From Zelonia costaricensis (lineage: Eukaryota > Euglenozoa > Kinetoplastea > Trypanosomatida > Trypanosomatidae): a DNA stretch of 28,285 nt. Below the pieces are notes generated by a model. The model made no database searches and was not told where the DNA came from. It was given only the letters and a program-made list of their open reading frames with translations. The stretch lies in contig JASAOO010003501.1 in assembly GCA_030849075.1 (NCBI GenBank), forward strand, positions 52,501 through 80,785, written 5' to 3'. Shown here piece by piece: positions 8,827 to 16,644 of this stretch; within the stretch, counting starts at the first letter, position 1, and each line of letters opens with the position of its first letter. The position numbers and the translations under genes are program-made.

Positions 8827-11800
8827 TCATGGCGCCGACGCCTCCCACTGTGCGTGGTACGCTGCCTTCGGCTTCATTTCCTGCGTCGGCTGCGGCGGGG
8901 GCACCCATGTCACGGATCCGAGCTCGGCCGCCACGGCATCGATGTTCTGCCTCTCCTCCTCCGTCAGGGACTGGTAGGCTGGCGAGAAGCGCACCTCGGC
9001 GTAGCCGGAGACGGCGGTCAGCAACGCCATCTCTTCCAGCAGCGAGGCTTGGTACTTGCGGGCCAGGTAGTAGAAGGAGCAGCAGGTGTGGTAGTTCACC
9101 TCCTCGCGGGCCACCACCGCCTCACACAGCGCCTGCAGTTCGGTGAGACCGAGCTGATGCGCCCCAAGCATCACTTCAAATGCGATCTCGGGCGAAACCT
9201 GCAGCTGCTGGGTATAGAGGTAGCGCAGGATGGGCTGCACGGCCGGCAGCGGCAGCGGCACCGGCCCGATCAGAACCGTGCGCCTCGAGTTGCTCGTCAG
9301 CAGCGTAAGCCCCGAGGCCGCTGCCGCAGGGCTCAGCTTTGCCGCGAGCGGACCCACCTGGTTGGCTGCCGCACCACCACCCGCAACGCCGGCGGCCGCG
9401 CGGTAGAGCGGCCGCAGCAGCTCCGTGAAGAGGTCGCTGGCCGCGAGCAACACGCACGCGTGCAGGGCGTGCGCCGCTTGCGCCTTCGTGTGCGGGTCGA
9501 CCACGAGCATCGTCGTGTTCGCGCCTGATGCCGTCGAGTTCAGCAGTGCCGCCATGTCGCGGCAGAGCTGTTCGCTACTCGTCTGCCGCGCTTGCTGCAC
9601 CTTCTCGCGACTCCCCGCGAGCAGTCCAGCGCAGAGGGCCGCAAGCGGGGCCAGCCCGTACGCCTCCCCAGCGGCCTTCACCCGCTCCAGCGTCTGAACA
9701 AGTCCTGCGCGGTACTCGGCGGAAAAGCTCCGACTACCGCCGCCGCCGTTGTCCGCCTCGTCCCGCTCCTCCTCGAGCAGCACGCGGTACTTGCCCTTAA
9801 GGCCGCCCCAGTACACATAGTCCACGACACACTGCAGCGCTTCCGCGGAGAGCGGCTGCGCCAGACCCGCCACACGCGCCGTGCCGTTCGTGAAGTACAC
9901 GGGCAGCCCACTCACCGCACCACCACCACCACCACTACCGCCAGCGGTCATCGACGAAACGGGGGCTGCGCTGGTGGACTGTCCCGCCCCATTCCCACGC
10001 TTCCCGTCTGCGACCTCTTGTAAGAGGGTGTCGACCTCATCACCACCCCCCTCACGTTGCTGCTGCTGCTGCTGCTGTGTTCGCGGTGCCTTCGCCGCCC
10101 CTGTCGGACCTGCGGCGTCGACGGACTCAGAGCGACATGCCTCGAGCTGCTGCAGCAGGAGCGGCGCACGCTGATGCACAATGGCGCGGTGCAGGCCAAC
10201 GATGGGAACGTCCTCCTCGGCCCCCCGAGAGGGTGGCGGCACTGCGCCCCCCGCCGCGGTCACGGCTGCTGCGCCACCACTGGCCCACGGCGCTGGCAGC
10301 TGCGCAACCGCCGAGGCGACATCGGCGCTGCCGTACGTGCCAGCGAACGCGTAGCAGTCGAACGGGGTGCCGCGGTGCTGCTCCCGCAGCTGCTGCATCA
10401 CGAGGCGGAGCTGCTGCGCGCCGCGACCGCCAGCACCGTTCGCCCCGCCTCCGCCGCCGCCCGCCCCGGCGCTCGAGCTGTCGTTCTGGCACACATAGCC
10501 GTCGGCGGCGAGGAGGCGGACCATCGAGTTCGTCGCCGGCTCCGCCCCGCACACCCCGCCAAACACGTACACAAAGCCACCGTTGAGGGCTGCGGCGAAG
10601 CCCTTCTTGTGCGGCTGCACAATCGACAGGTTTCCCATCGCGACAGGAATCCAGCACGGCGTGCTCGCCGCGATGCCGACCAGCGGCAGCACCACGGCGA
10701 AGTGCGTGAACTTGCCGGTGATGCGCTCATGCAGGGAGCCGCCACCGCTGCAGCCGCCGACGAGAAGAAGCGCCTCGCCGCACACGAACATCGCGTGCTT
10801 CTCGCGCGGGACGGCGTCAGCGGTGCCGCCGCGGTGGACGCAGTGCCACTCCCCGGTGCTGAGGTGCACCGACCACGTGTCGGTCAGCACGGCCGTCGCG
10901 CCGGTGCCGCCGCTGATGTACATGGTGTTGTCCTTGAGGCACGCCGCGTGGAAGGACCGCGCCAGCGGCCGGGTGCGCTGCTGCTGCAGCTGCGGGTCCA
11001 CGTCCGCCTCCCCCGCCGCCCCATCACCTACGGGATTCGCGCCTTCGCCGTCGTCGTCGGCGCCCTCCGCTGCGGCGGTGGAGGACGAGCGCCCCGCCCC
11101 CGTCCCTGCCCGCCGCTCCTTAGCCGCCCGCAGCCGCCGCCGCCACCGAAAGGTACTAAGAGAGAAGACAAACACGTCCGCCCCCGCGACGAGCGTGGCG
11201 GCCGCTGTCATGGCCGCGGCGGCGCCGCCGCTGCTGTTGCTGTTGTGGTGGGTTTTCGAGGTCGACCCGTGCCGCGCATGCTGTCGCGACTCGCTCACGG
11301 TCTTGCCGCCGTAGAGGTAGAGTCGGTCCTCCTGCAGCAGCATCGTGTGCCCAAAGCGGGGGCCCGGCTCGTTGCGGTTCTGCGCCGATCCCTCACTCGC
11401 CCCGTCCCACACGCACCGCCACTGATGGGTGAGCAGGTCATACATGTGAATGTCGTCAAGGACGGCACCGCCGCGGTGGGCTACGCCGCCGCTGATGATC
11501 AGGTAGCGGCCGTCGTACGCGCACGCGGCGTGGCTGTGGCGCGCCGGCGGCCCGCTTGACATCGTGAACAGCGGCTCCCAGGCGATGGTGGCCGTGTTGA
11601 AGGCCATGAGGGCCGTCGTCTCCTCGCCGTGCAGGTCGAGGCCGCCGAACAGCAGCATCGTGTCGGGGGTGATGGGGGTCAGCGTGTGGCCCCACCGCGC
11701 GGATGGCGTGAGGCCTACAGGGCGGAGGTAGCGGGCGCACATGATGGGCAGGAAGTTCACCTCGCGCGGCACGGACTCGGCAAGCGCGTCCGCGTCGTTG

Positions 11801-12666
11801 CCTCTTTCCGGGGCCGTGGCGGCAAACGCGTCCGCCGCCGCAGCAGCAGCTGCATCGGCGACAGCGCCCATGCCGCCCCCCATCGGCCACGGGTACACGC
11901 CACCTCCGGACGCCCTCAGGTGCGCCAGGTCGTGCGCCTGCCCCACGCTGCTGCGGGCCACCATCCCCGGCAGCGGGGGCAGGGCAGAGGGTACGGAGAG
12001 GGAGCTGCGCCGCCGGGCGGAGTTGGGTCTGGCACCGGCCCCAGCAACGCCAGCGCCACGCGCTGACGGCGTGGAGGGCAGGGGTGGGTTGCTCGGCGAA
12101 ACAAGCGAGCCCCGCGCCCCGGCCCGTGCGCCGTTGCCGCGCCCGCTTTCCGCCGTTGCCCCTACATCGAGCGGGGTGAGGCGGACACCCAGCGGCGTGG
12201 CGGCCAGACGCTGCGAGTGCACCTGCGCATCCGTGAGCCCCGTGTCCGCCGTGCTGTACGTGGAGAAGCCGACCGGCGCCAGAGCCGCCGCCGCCGTGGC
12301 CAATGAAGACGGCGCTAGCGTGTTGCCGACGAGGGTGAGACTCGCGCGTGGGCCCACGCGGCCCAGCACAGCGCGGGGGTGACTCGGTGTGGTGCCGCCG
12401 TTGGCGTCGCCACCGCCCTTGCTCTCGTGGCTGGTGCGCCGCAGGAAGCCGGTCGCGGCACTCGCGCTGCTCTGCTGGTCCTTGAAGACGCTGGTGCTGC
12501 CGACGACTCCGCGGCGCACGGCGGCCCCGCTGTAGGGCCGCGCGCTGCCGGTCTCGTCGACGCTCGCGAGCGTCCCGCCGACGTCTTGCAGCTCGGCGAG
12601 CAGCGCGGCAATGTCGCGCGCGTCCACCTCGTCTTCGATCGTCGCCAGGTACGCCTGCCCGTCCAT
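8827..12666 (-). CDS. Kelch-repeat protein with two BTB/POZ domains (LZTR1-like layout)
   Basis: The 1279-aa product starts with a disordered region of about 300 residues. Kelch repeats at about 325-720 have the typical GHT/HA...GG...Y/W spacing: LLFGGLD (338), YLIISGGV (388), RLYLYGGK (448), TMYISGGT (581), ALLLVGG (632), FVYVFGG (698). Aromatic residues complete several blades (IAW, HQWRCVW, FRWRR, GEWHCV). A first BTB-like fold at about 765-1010 (LHRAIVHQRAP, then LQCVVDYVYWGG) is split by a Gln/Gly-rich insert at 845-920. A second BTB lies at 1033-1182 (ALHACVLLAASDLFTELL, then ILRYLYTQQL), followed by a BACK-like helical region at 1185-1250. Kelch followed by two BTBs is the LZTR1 order; such proteins are often CUL3 adaptors, so substrate recruitment to a ubiquitin ligase is inferred. 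The start is the first ATG after a strong acceptor. Confidence 0.88.
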   Translation of the reverse strand: MDGQAYLATIEDEVDARDIAALLAELQDVGGTLASVDETGSARPYSGAAVRRGVVGSTSVFKDQQSSASAATGFLRRTSHESKGGGDANGGTTPSHPRAVLGRVGPRASLTLVGNTLAPSSLATAAAALAPVGFSTYSTADTGLTDAQVHSQRLAATPLGVRLTPLDVGATAESGRGNGARAGARGSLVSPSNPPLPSTPSARGAGVAGAGARPNSARRRSSLSVPSALPPLPGMVARSSVGQAHDLAHLRASGGGVYPWPMGGGMGAVADAAAAAAADAFAATAPERGNDADALAESVPREVNFLPIMCARYLRPVGLTPSARWGHTLTPITPDTMLLFGGLDLHGEETTALMAFNTATIAWEPLFTMSSGPPARHSHAACAYDGRYLIISGGVAHRGGAVLDDIHMYDLLTHQWRCVWDGASEGSAQNRNEPGPRFGHTMLLQEDRLYLYGGKTVSESRQHARHGSTSKTHHNSNSSGGAAAAMTAAATLVAGADVFVFSLSTFRWRRRLRAAKERRAGTGAGRSSSTAAAEGADDDGEGANPVGDGAAGEADVDPQLQQQRTRPLARSFHAACLKDNTMYISGGTGATAVLTDTWSVHLSTGEWHCVHRGGTADAVPREKHAMFVCGEALLLVGGCSGGGSLHERITGKFTHFAVVLPLVGIAASTPCWIPVAMGNLSIVQPHKKGFAAALNGGFVYVFGGVCGAEPATNSMVRLLAADGYVCQNDSSSAGAGGGGGGANGAGGRGAQQLRLVMQQLREQHRGTPFDCYAFAGTYGSADVASAVAQLPAPWASGGAAAVTAAGGAVPPPSRGAEEDVPIVGLHRAIVHQRAPLLLQQLEACRSESVDAAGPTGAAKAPRTQQQQQQQREGGGDEVDTLLQEVADGKRGNGAGQSTSAAPVSSMTAGGSGGGGGAVSGLPVYFTNGTARVAGLAQPLSAEALQCVVDYVYWGGLKGKYRVLLEEERDEADNGGGGSRSFSAEYRAGLVQTLERVKAAGEAYGLAPLAALCAGLLAGSREKVQQARQTSSEQLCRDMAALLNSTASGANTTMLVVDPHTKAQAAHALHACVLLAASDLFTELLRPLYRAAAGVAGGGAAANQVGPLAAKLSPAAAASGLTLLTSNSRRTVLIGPVPLPLPAVQPILRYLYTQQLQVSPEIAFEVMLGAHQLGLTELQALCEAVVAREEVNYHTCCSFYYLARKYQASLLEEMALLTAVSGYAEVRFSPAYQSLTEEERQNIDAVAAELGSVTWVPPPQPTQEMKPKAAYHAQWEASAP
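10058..10078. repeat. In-frame CAG/CTG trinucleotide repeat coding for a Gln run
   Basis: Seven tandem TGC/CTG units on the plus strand encode Gln864-870 of the Kelch-BTB protein, inside the insert that splits the first BTB domain. Length polymorphism between strains would be expected. Confidence 0.85.
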
Positions 12667-12743
12667 GACCGCAGATGTCGTTGAGGGAGAGAGGGAGGGA
12701 GTCTGTGTCGGAGCAGCGTCGCGATGCCGCTTGCGTGGCAGTG

Positions 12744-12838
12744 CTGTGTACACGAAGAAGAAGCCGAAAAACAAAGCAGAGCGGGGGAGAGAACGGGACG
12801 GGAAGAGAGGAGGTAGAGACAGACAAGAGAGAAAGCGG
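12744..12838 (-). promoter_or_regulatory. Predicted spliced-leader acceptor of the Kelch-BTB gene
   Basis: A pyrimidine-rich tract of about 80 bases (12838-12755) is followed by GTGTACACAG with the AG at 12745-12744, the first AG after the tract. This gives a 77-nt 5' UTR free of ATG. The frame upstream of the ATG at 12666 is therefore untranslated. Confidence 0.65.
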
Positions 12839-12871
12839 TGATGCTCGTACCAGCAGTGTGGCGTGGCTCCC

Positions 12872-12899
12872 GTGTGTGTGTGTGTGTGTGTGTGTGTGT
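12872..12899. repeat. GT dinucleotide microsatellite
   Basis: Fourteen uninterrupted GT units just upstream (in the minus sense) of the polypyrimidine tract of the Kelch-BTB gene. Confidence 0.9.
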
Positions 12900-13746
12900 T
12901 CTACTGTGCAATATCGCAGCGTGGACGAGAGAAAGAGAGAGACAAGAGGAGGCGGAGGCGAAAAGCGCACGCGAGAAAAAAAAGGCCAGGAGGGGGCGCA
13001 ATCAGCAGAAGCAGTGCGGCTTGCGTCCACCTGCGTAGCACACGCCACGAGCTGAAGAACGCAGAAAAGGAGAAGAGGTGGTGGCGGTGGTGGCGGCGGC
13101 GGCGCTGGGACAGCCACAGCAACGCCAACGCAGCCTTGAAAGAAAGGGGAAGAGACGGCGACAGTAAGAGTGGTGGTAGAGGAGGGGGGGGTGGCACAAA
13201 CACAAGTTCAACACTTGCACGGACGCGTAGTGGCACAGTAAGCGGCCGCTGTTGTGCAAGTCTTGCGTAGATGACGTCGACGGTGATTTAATGTGTGTGC
13301 AACTGCGTGTGTGTGTCTGTGTATATGCTCCTTCCAGTGCGGTTTGTTTCCTTGAGACGATGGCGGTTAGGTGTGTACGTGCGGGTGTGCGTGCCTTCCA
13401 GCGTGCGCGGGTGGCTGAGGTGGACACTGCAGTGACAGGAGAAACAGCGACAGAGGACGGGGGAAGGGGGGAAGGGAGCAGTCGACAAGAAGAGCGGAAA
13501 CACAGCATCGGCCTGCACCAGAGGTGGAGCTGGGGGTGGGGTGGGGGGACAGCCGAGGCCAGTGCTCGCCACAGCACGCGATAGGTCCGTCAAAGGACCG
13601 CCGTTATCGGGCCTGCTGCGTGTCAGCGTGTGTCTGGCGAGTCCACGTGCTCATCAACAGCCGTCGCGTAATGGAGACCCATGCCACCTCCACCGCGCAT
13701 CCGCTTTGTTGGTGTGTGTGTGTGTGCCTGTGAATTTGTGCGTTTG

Positions 13747-15108
13747 TTAGTCGAGGTACAGACGCACCCCATCGAAGACTACCTCACGCGGCACGTCCAG
13801 AATGCCGCAGTCGCCCGAGGCGATCCGCTGCGCTAGTCGAGCTCCAGCCAACGAGGAACTCCACATGCTTTCACGTGACGCTGCCGCTGCAGCGCCACCC
13901 ACAGCGCCCCGGTGCTCTCGTGCGGCGTCCCACACGACTAGAACATGGGTGTCGTCAGGGGACACCAGGTCTGCGACGGCATCTGCCATGCCCAGCGACT
14001 CCAGCCACCGCCAGACCACCCCCTCCGCGGCGGAAGCATTCAGCTCGGAGAGCGCTGCCGGCGTGCTGACCACGGTTTTACAGTGGCGGAGCTCCATCAT
14101 TTCCCCAGGGGTTGCGCTGCCCCCTACTTGAAACAAGACGCTGCCGCTGGCGGACTCGCGCCACGGGGATGACTCGCACGAGGTCGCTGCGGCGCCAGCG
14201 GATGTTGCTGATGTGCCTGCATCGTTCTCCGCCTCGCGTAGCGGTGATACGCGCGGCTCGCACACGCACCTCACGCGTACACACGCGCGCCTCCACAGCA
14301 CCTCCAGCGCACGACTGTTCGATGTCGCTGCTCCGTCGGGCAGCACGGCGGGCGGCCGCGCTGGGTTAGACGGCGTTGCGGTGGCCCCCGCGTCAGCCAC
14401 CGCCGTCAAGCCCGTCGACGCTCCACCCCAAGCCAGAGTTGTGTGGGGCATCCCCGCCGCGGCAGGCATTGCCGTCGGCGGTACATACGGCATCGTATAC
14501 GCTGGCGAACTTGCAATCCACGCTGCTGCTGCTGCACTCCCGTAGGGTGGGGGTGGCAGCCACGGTGAATAGGCGGCGTACGGCGGCGTGAGGGGCACGG
14601 CAAAGGTAGGTGCGCCGAAGATCGGCATGCTCGACAACATCGCCGGAGCTGAGGCGTAGGCGTTGACGGGGAGGCCGGATGCCACCCACGACACCGGCGG
14701 CGGTGCTGCACTGCCGAGCATGTGCAGGCCGGATGACATGGTCGATGCATAGTACCCCGGGGGCAAGAAGCCGGCGAGGCTGTGCGCGGTGTCTTGCGGC
14801 GCAGGTGACGTCCACTGGTGAGACGGCACCTGTGGCGGCAACGTTGCAGGCACGTACGGTGGGGGCAGCGGTCCAGCCGGCAGACCGGTGGACGTGGACT
14901 CGGTCAACAACACTGGAAGCGACTGTGGCGGTGCGGAAGCAGGCGTGCTGTCCGGCATCACCAAAGAGGACGAGCTCTCCGGCGTGCTCGGGTGGATAGC
15001 GGACGGGGCTGCCGATGCTAGCGCGTCGACTGCTGCAAGGTGGCCTGCGGCGTGCGGCTCCTTCGCGGCCGTGCCGCTCTCCACCTCGTCGGGGCTGGCC
15101 TTGCGCAT
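13747..15108 (-). CDS. Pro/Ala-rich protein of unknown function with a small C-terminal domain
   Basis: The 453-aa product matches no family I recognise. Residues 1-260 are Pro/Ala/Ser-rich, with repeated Pro-Pro-Tyr motifs (PPPYVP at 82-87, PPYAAY at 175-180, PPPPYG at 185-190, MPYVPP at 206-211). Several of these fit PPxY-type WW-domain ligands. The C-terminal 185 residues are better ordered (ALEVLWRRACVRVRCVCE; GEMMELRHCKTVV; VWRWLESLGMADAVADLV; DTHVLVVWDA; FDGVRLYLD) and read as beta strands plus a helix. There is no signal peptide or membrane segment. The ATG at 15108 opens the frame with no competing upstream extension. Coding looks real: stop-free, proline-rich but not simple sequence, and on the array strand. 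Confidence 0.7.
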   Translation of the reverse strand: MRKASPDEVESGTAAKEPHAAGHLAAVDALASAAPSAIHPSTPESSSSLVMPDSTPASAPPQSLPVLLTESTSTGLPAGPLPPPYVPATLPPQVPSHQWTSPAPQDTAHSLAGFLPPGYYASTMSSGLHMLGSAAPPPVSWVASGLPVNAYASAPAMLSSMPIFGAPTFAVPLTPPYAAYSPWLPPPPYGSAAAAAWIASSPAYTMPYVPPTAMPAAAGMPHTTLAWGGASTGLTAVADAGATATPSNPARPPAVLPDGAATSNSRALEVLWRRACVRVRCVCEPRVSPLREAENDAGTSATSAGAAATSCESSPWRESASGSVLFQVGGSATPGEMMELRHCKTVVSTPAALSELNASAAEGVVWRWLESLGMADAVADLVSPDDTHVLVVWDAAREHRGAVGGAAAAASRESMWSSSLAGARLAQRIASGDCGILDVPREVVFDGVRLYLD

Positions 15109-15211
15109 GGTAGACCGTGCACGAGGGGCCGTTCTGTTTCTGTGTGTGTGTATGCGTGTTTACCTTTTCGCGTGTGGAAACGCGCCTTCCGACCTGCTCA
15201 GGGAATTGCGC

Positions 15212-15302
15212 CTTGATACGTTGTTGTGCGATAGCCAGAACAGAGGCACGCGACAAGACGCACCGCCATGGTCGAGCCATCGATGTGAGAGAGGAAGGGG
15301 AG
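15212..15302 (-). promoter_or_regulatory. Possible spliced-leader acceptor of the Pro/Ala-rich gene
   Basis: A short pyrimidine tract (15302-15284, CCTCACTCCCCTTCCTCTCT) is followed about 70 nt later by the first AG, near 15212. That would leave a 5' UTR of about 100 nt without an upstream ATG. Two ATGs (15280 and 15270) lie between tract and AG and would be avoided. A longer C-rich tract at 15329-15380 is an alternative with an AG near 15320, but it would include those ATGs. Confidence 0.3.
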
Positions 15303-16425
15303 TGAGGACCAGAATGTGTCTCACGAACCGGTGGGGGGGGGGCAGAGGGGGGGGAGGGGGATGGAGGTGAAAGACAACGAAGCTCTTCTCCCCGTGCAGG
15401 GCACGGTGGAACGCTCGCTGACGTGGACGTGCTTCAGGATCTCCAGACAAGCAGCGCGTGCTCCTTGAGGGTGCAACACCCTGCGGGCCCGCAGCTTGAC
15501 TGGCTCGTCCTTGAGCTGCGCTTGCTTTTTTTTCGTTCTTTCTGAGCCGCACCCTCGCGCAAAGGCGCGGTGCACGCCTCACACGGCGAGGCACGCGTCG
15601 ACGGCGTGTTGCACCGTGCACTGCAGTCTCGGCCGAATTCACTCGAGAAACGTAGAGGAAGTCATACACGTCAAAGGTGTAAGAAGGAACAAGAGAGTGG
15701 GGTAAAGACGGTGCCCTGGCGCGCACGCATGCGCATGCAAACGTGCATCCGCAGTGAGACAGACACGCGGACGCGTGCGCCCCTTCGCGGGTCACGTGGA
15801 GGGCGGCGCCGTTGCCTGTCGCGAGCGATGCCAGCGACGCACCGGTGAACGGGAGACGCAGGCGAGCGAAAAGCGGAACTCGAACACGGCACAAGAGACG
15901 AGGGCAAAGAACTGGGAGGAGGGCGGAAGGGGTTTGGGGGAGGGGAGCGGGGCGGGGCGCAGTGCGCGGAGAAGTTGGCGGCGACGCGTGCTTGGAGCGG
16001 CGGTCGCTGCACAAGGGGGCCGTGAAAACAAGCGAAAACGCGTGATTGTGACGGGGGAATGCGGAGGAGGGGGCGGGGGCAGGTTCACCGGCGGCCCAGC
16101 AGCGGCGCATTACGCGATACGTGCACGACTCCCAAAGCACAGGGCCACTACTCACCCATTCACACCCATTCACCCCCCCCACACACACACATAAATATAT
16201 CCATGCTCCCCCCGCTCCTCCGGCTTTCCGTCCCCCGCCCACCCACCAGATCCGCCACGCATTCAGATCTCCTTGCCTCGCAAGAGAGGGATGCGCACCT
16301 TGGTGAGGGAACAAAGAGCAGCAACAAAGTAAAGAAAGCGACGAAGGAACCAGAAGGCGAGGGGAAGACGAACACACGTAAGAGAAGAGAGAGAGCGAGT
16401 CACTCGCGCGCGGGAACATCCACGG

Positions 16426-16451
<26 letters not shown>
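16426..16451. repeat. CA dinucleotide microsatellite
   Basis: Thirteen uninterrupted CA units in the 3' flank of the nucleotide-sugar transporter gene, whose stop is 219 bases away. Confidence 0.9.
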
Positions 16452-16456
<5 letters not shown>

Positions 16457-16644
16457 AGGAGAACAACAGAAGTGATTGACACGCGTAGCCTCACCACGCG
16501 CAGGTTTAGCGCACGTAGCAGAGGTGCACTCACCATTACAACGCGCAGCAACGGCAACAGCTCGTACGTCCCTCCACACAGCAGCGCTGCGGCTTCCTTT
16601 CTCATACCTACATGCACACTCGTTCCAGGTGGCCCTCGCGAGTG

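Larger units (their letters stand above)
12667..13746. other. Intergenic region between the Pro/Ala-rich gene and the Kelch-BTB gene
   Basis: These 1.1 kb hold the 3' flank of the Pro/Ala-rich gene and the 5' UTR of the Kelch-BTB gene. They include the GT microsatellite at 12872-12899 and pyrimidine-rich (minus-strand) DNA. No convincing coding frame is seen. From 12667 to 13505 the minus strand has no ATG. Confidence 0.7.
15109..16644. other. Intergenic region between the nucleotide-sugar transporter and the Pro/Ala-rich gene
   Basis: These 1.5 kb hold the 3' flank of the transporter and the 5' flank of the Pro/Ala-rich gene. They include a CA repeat (16426-16451), a C-run and CA-rich stretch near 16170-16192 and a G-rich stretch (15329-15365). 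Long frames on both strands are low complexity and rejected. Confidence 0.65.

Noticed and set aside
10057..11559. 500-codon plus-strand open frame inside the Kelch-BTB gene
   Set aside because: It is Arg/Ala/His-rich with no domain and lies opposite well-formed Kelch blades.
13250..13740. Possible SIDER-type degenerate retroposon in intergenic DNA
   Set aside because: Such elements are common in Leishmania 3' UTRs, but I could not identify a signature or terminal A-rich end by eye. A profile search would be needed to claim one.
15160..16617. 485-codon minus-strand frame between the transporter and the Pro/Ala-rich gene
   Set aside because: It reads through a CA/GT microsatellite (Cys-Val run) and poly-C DNA, with no domain or coding-like composition.
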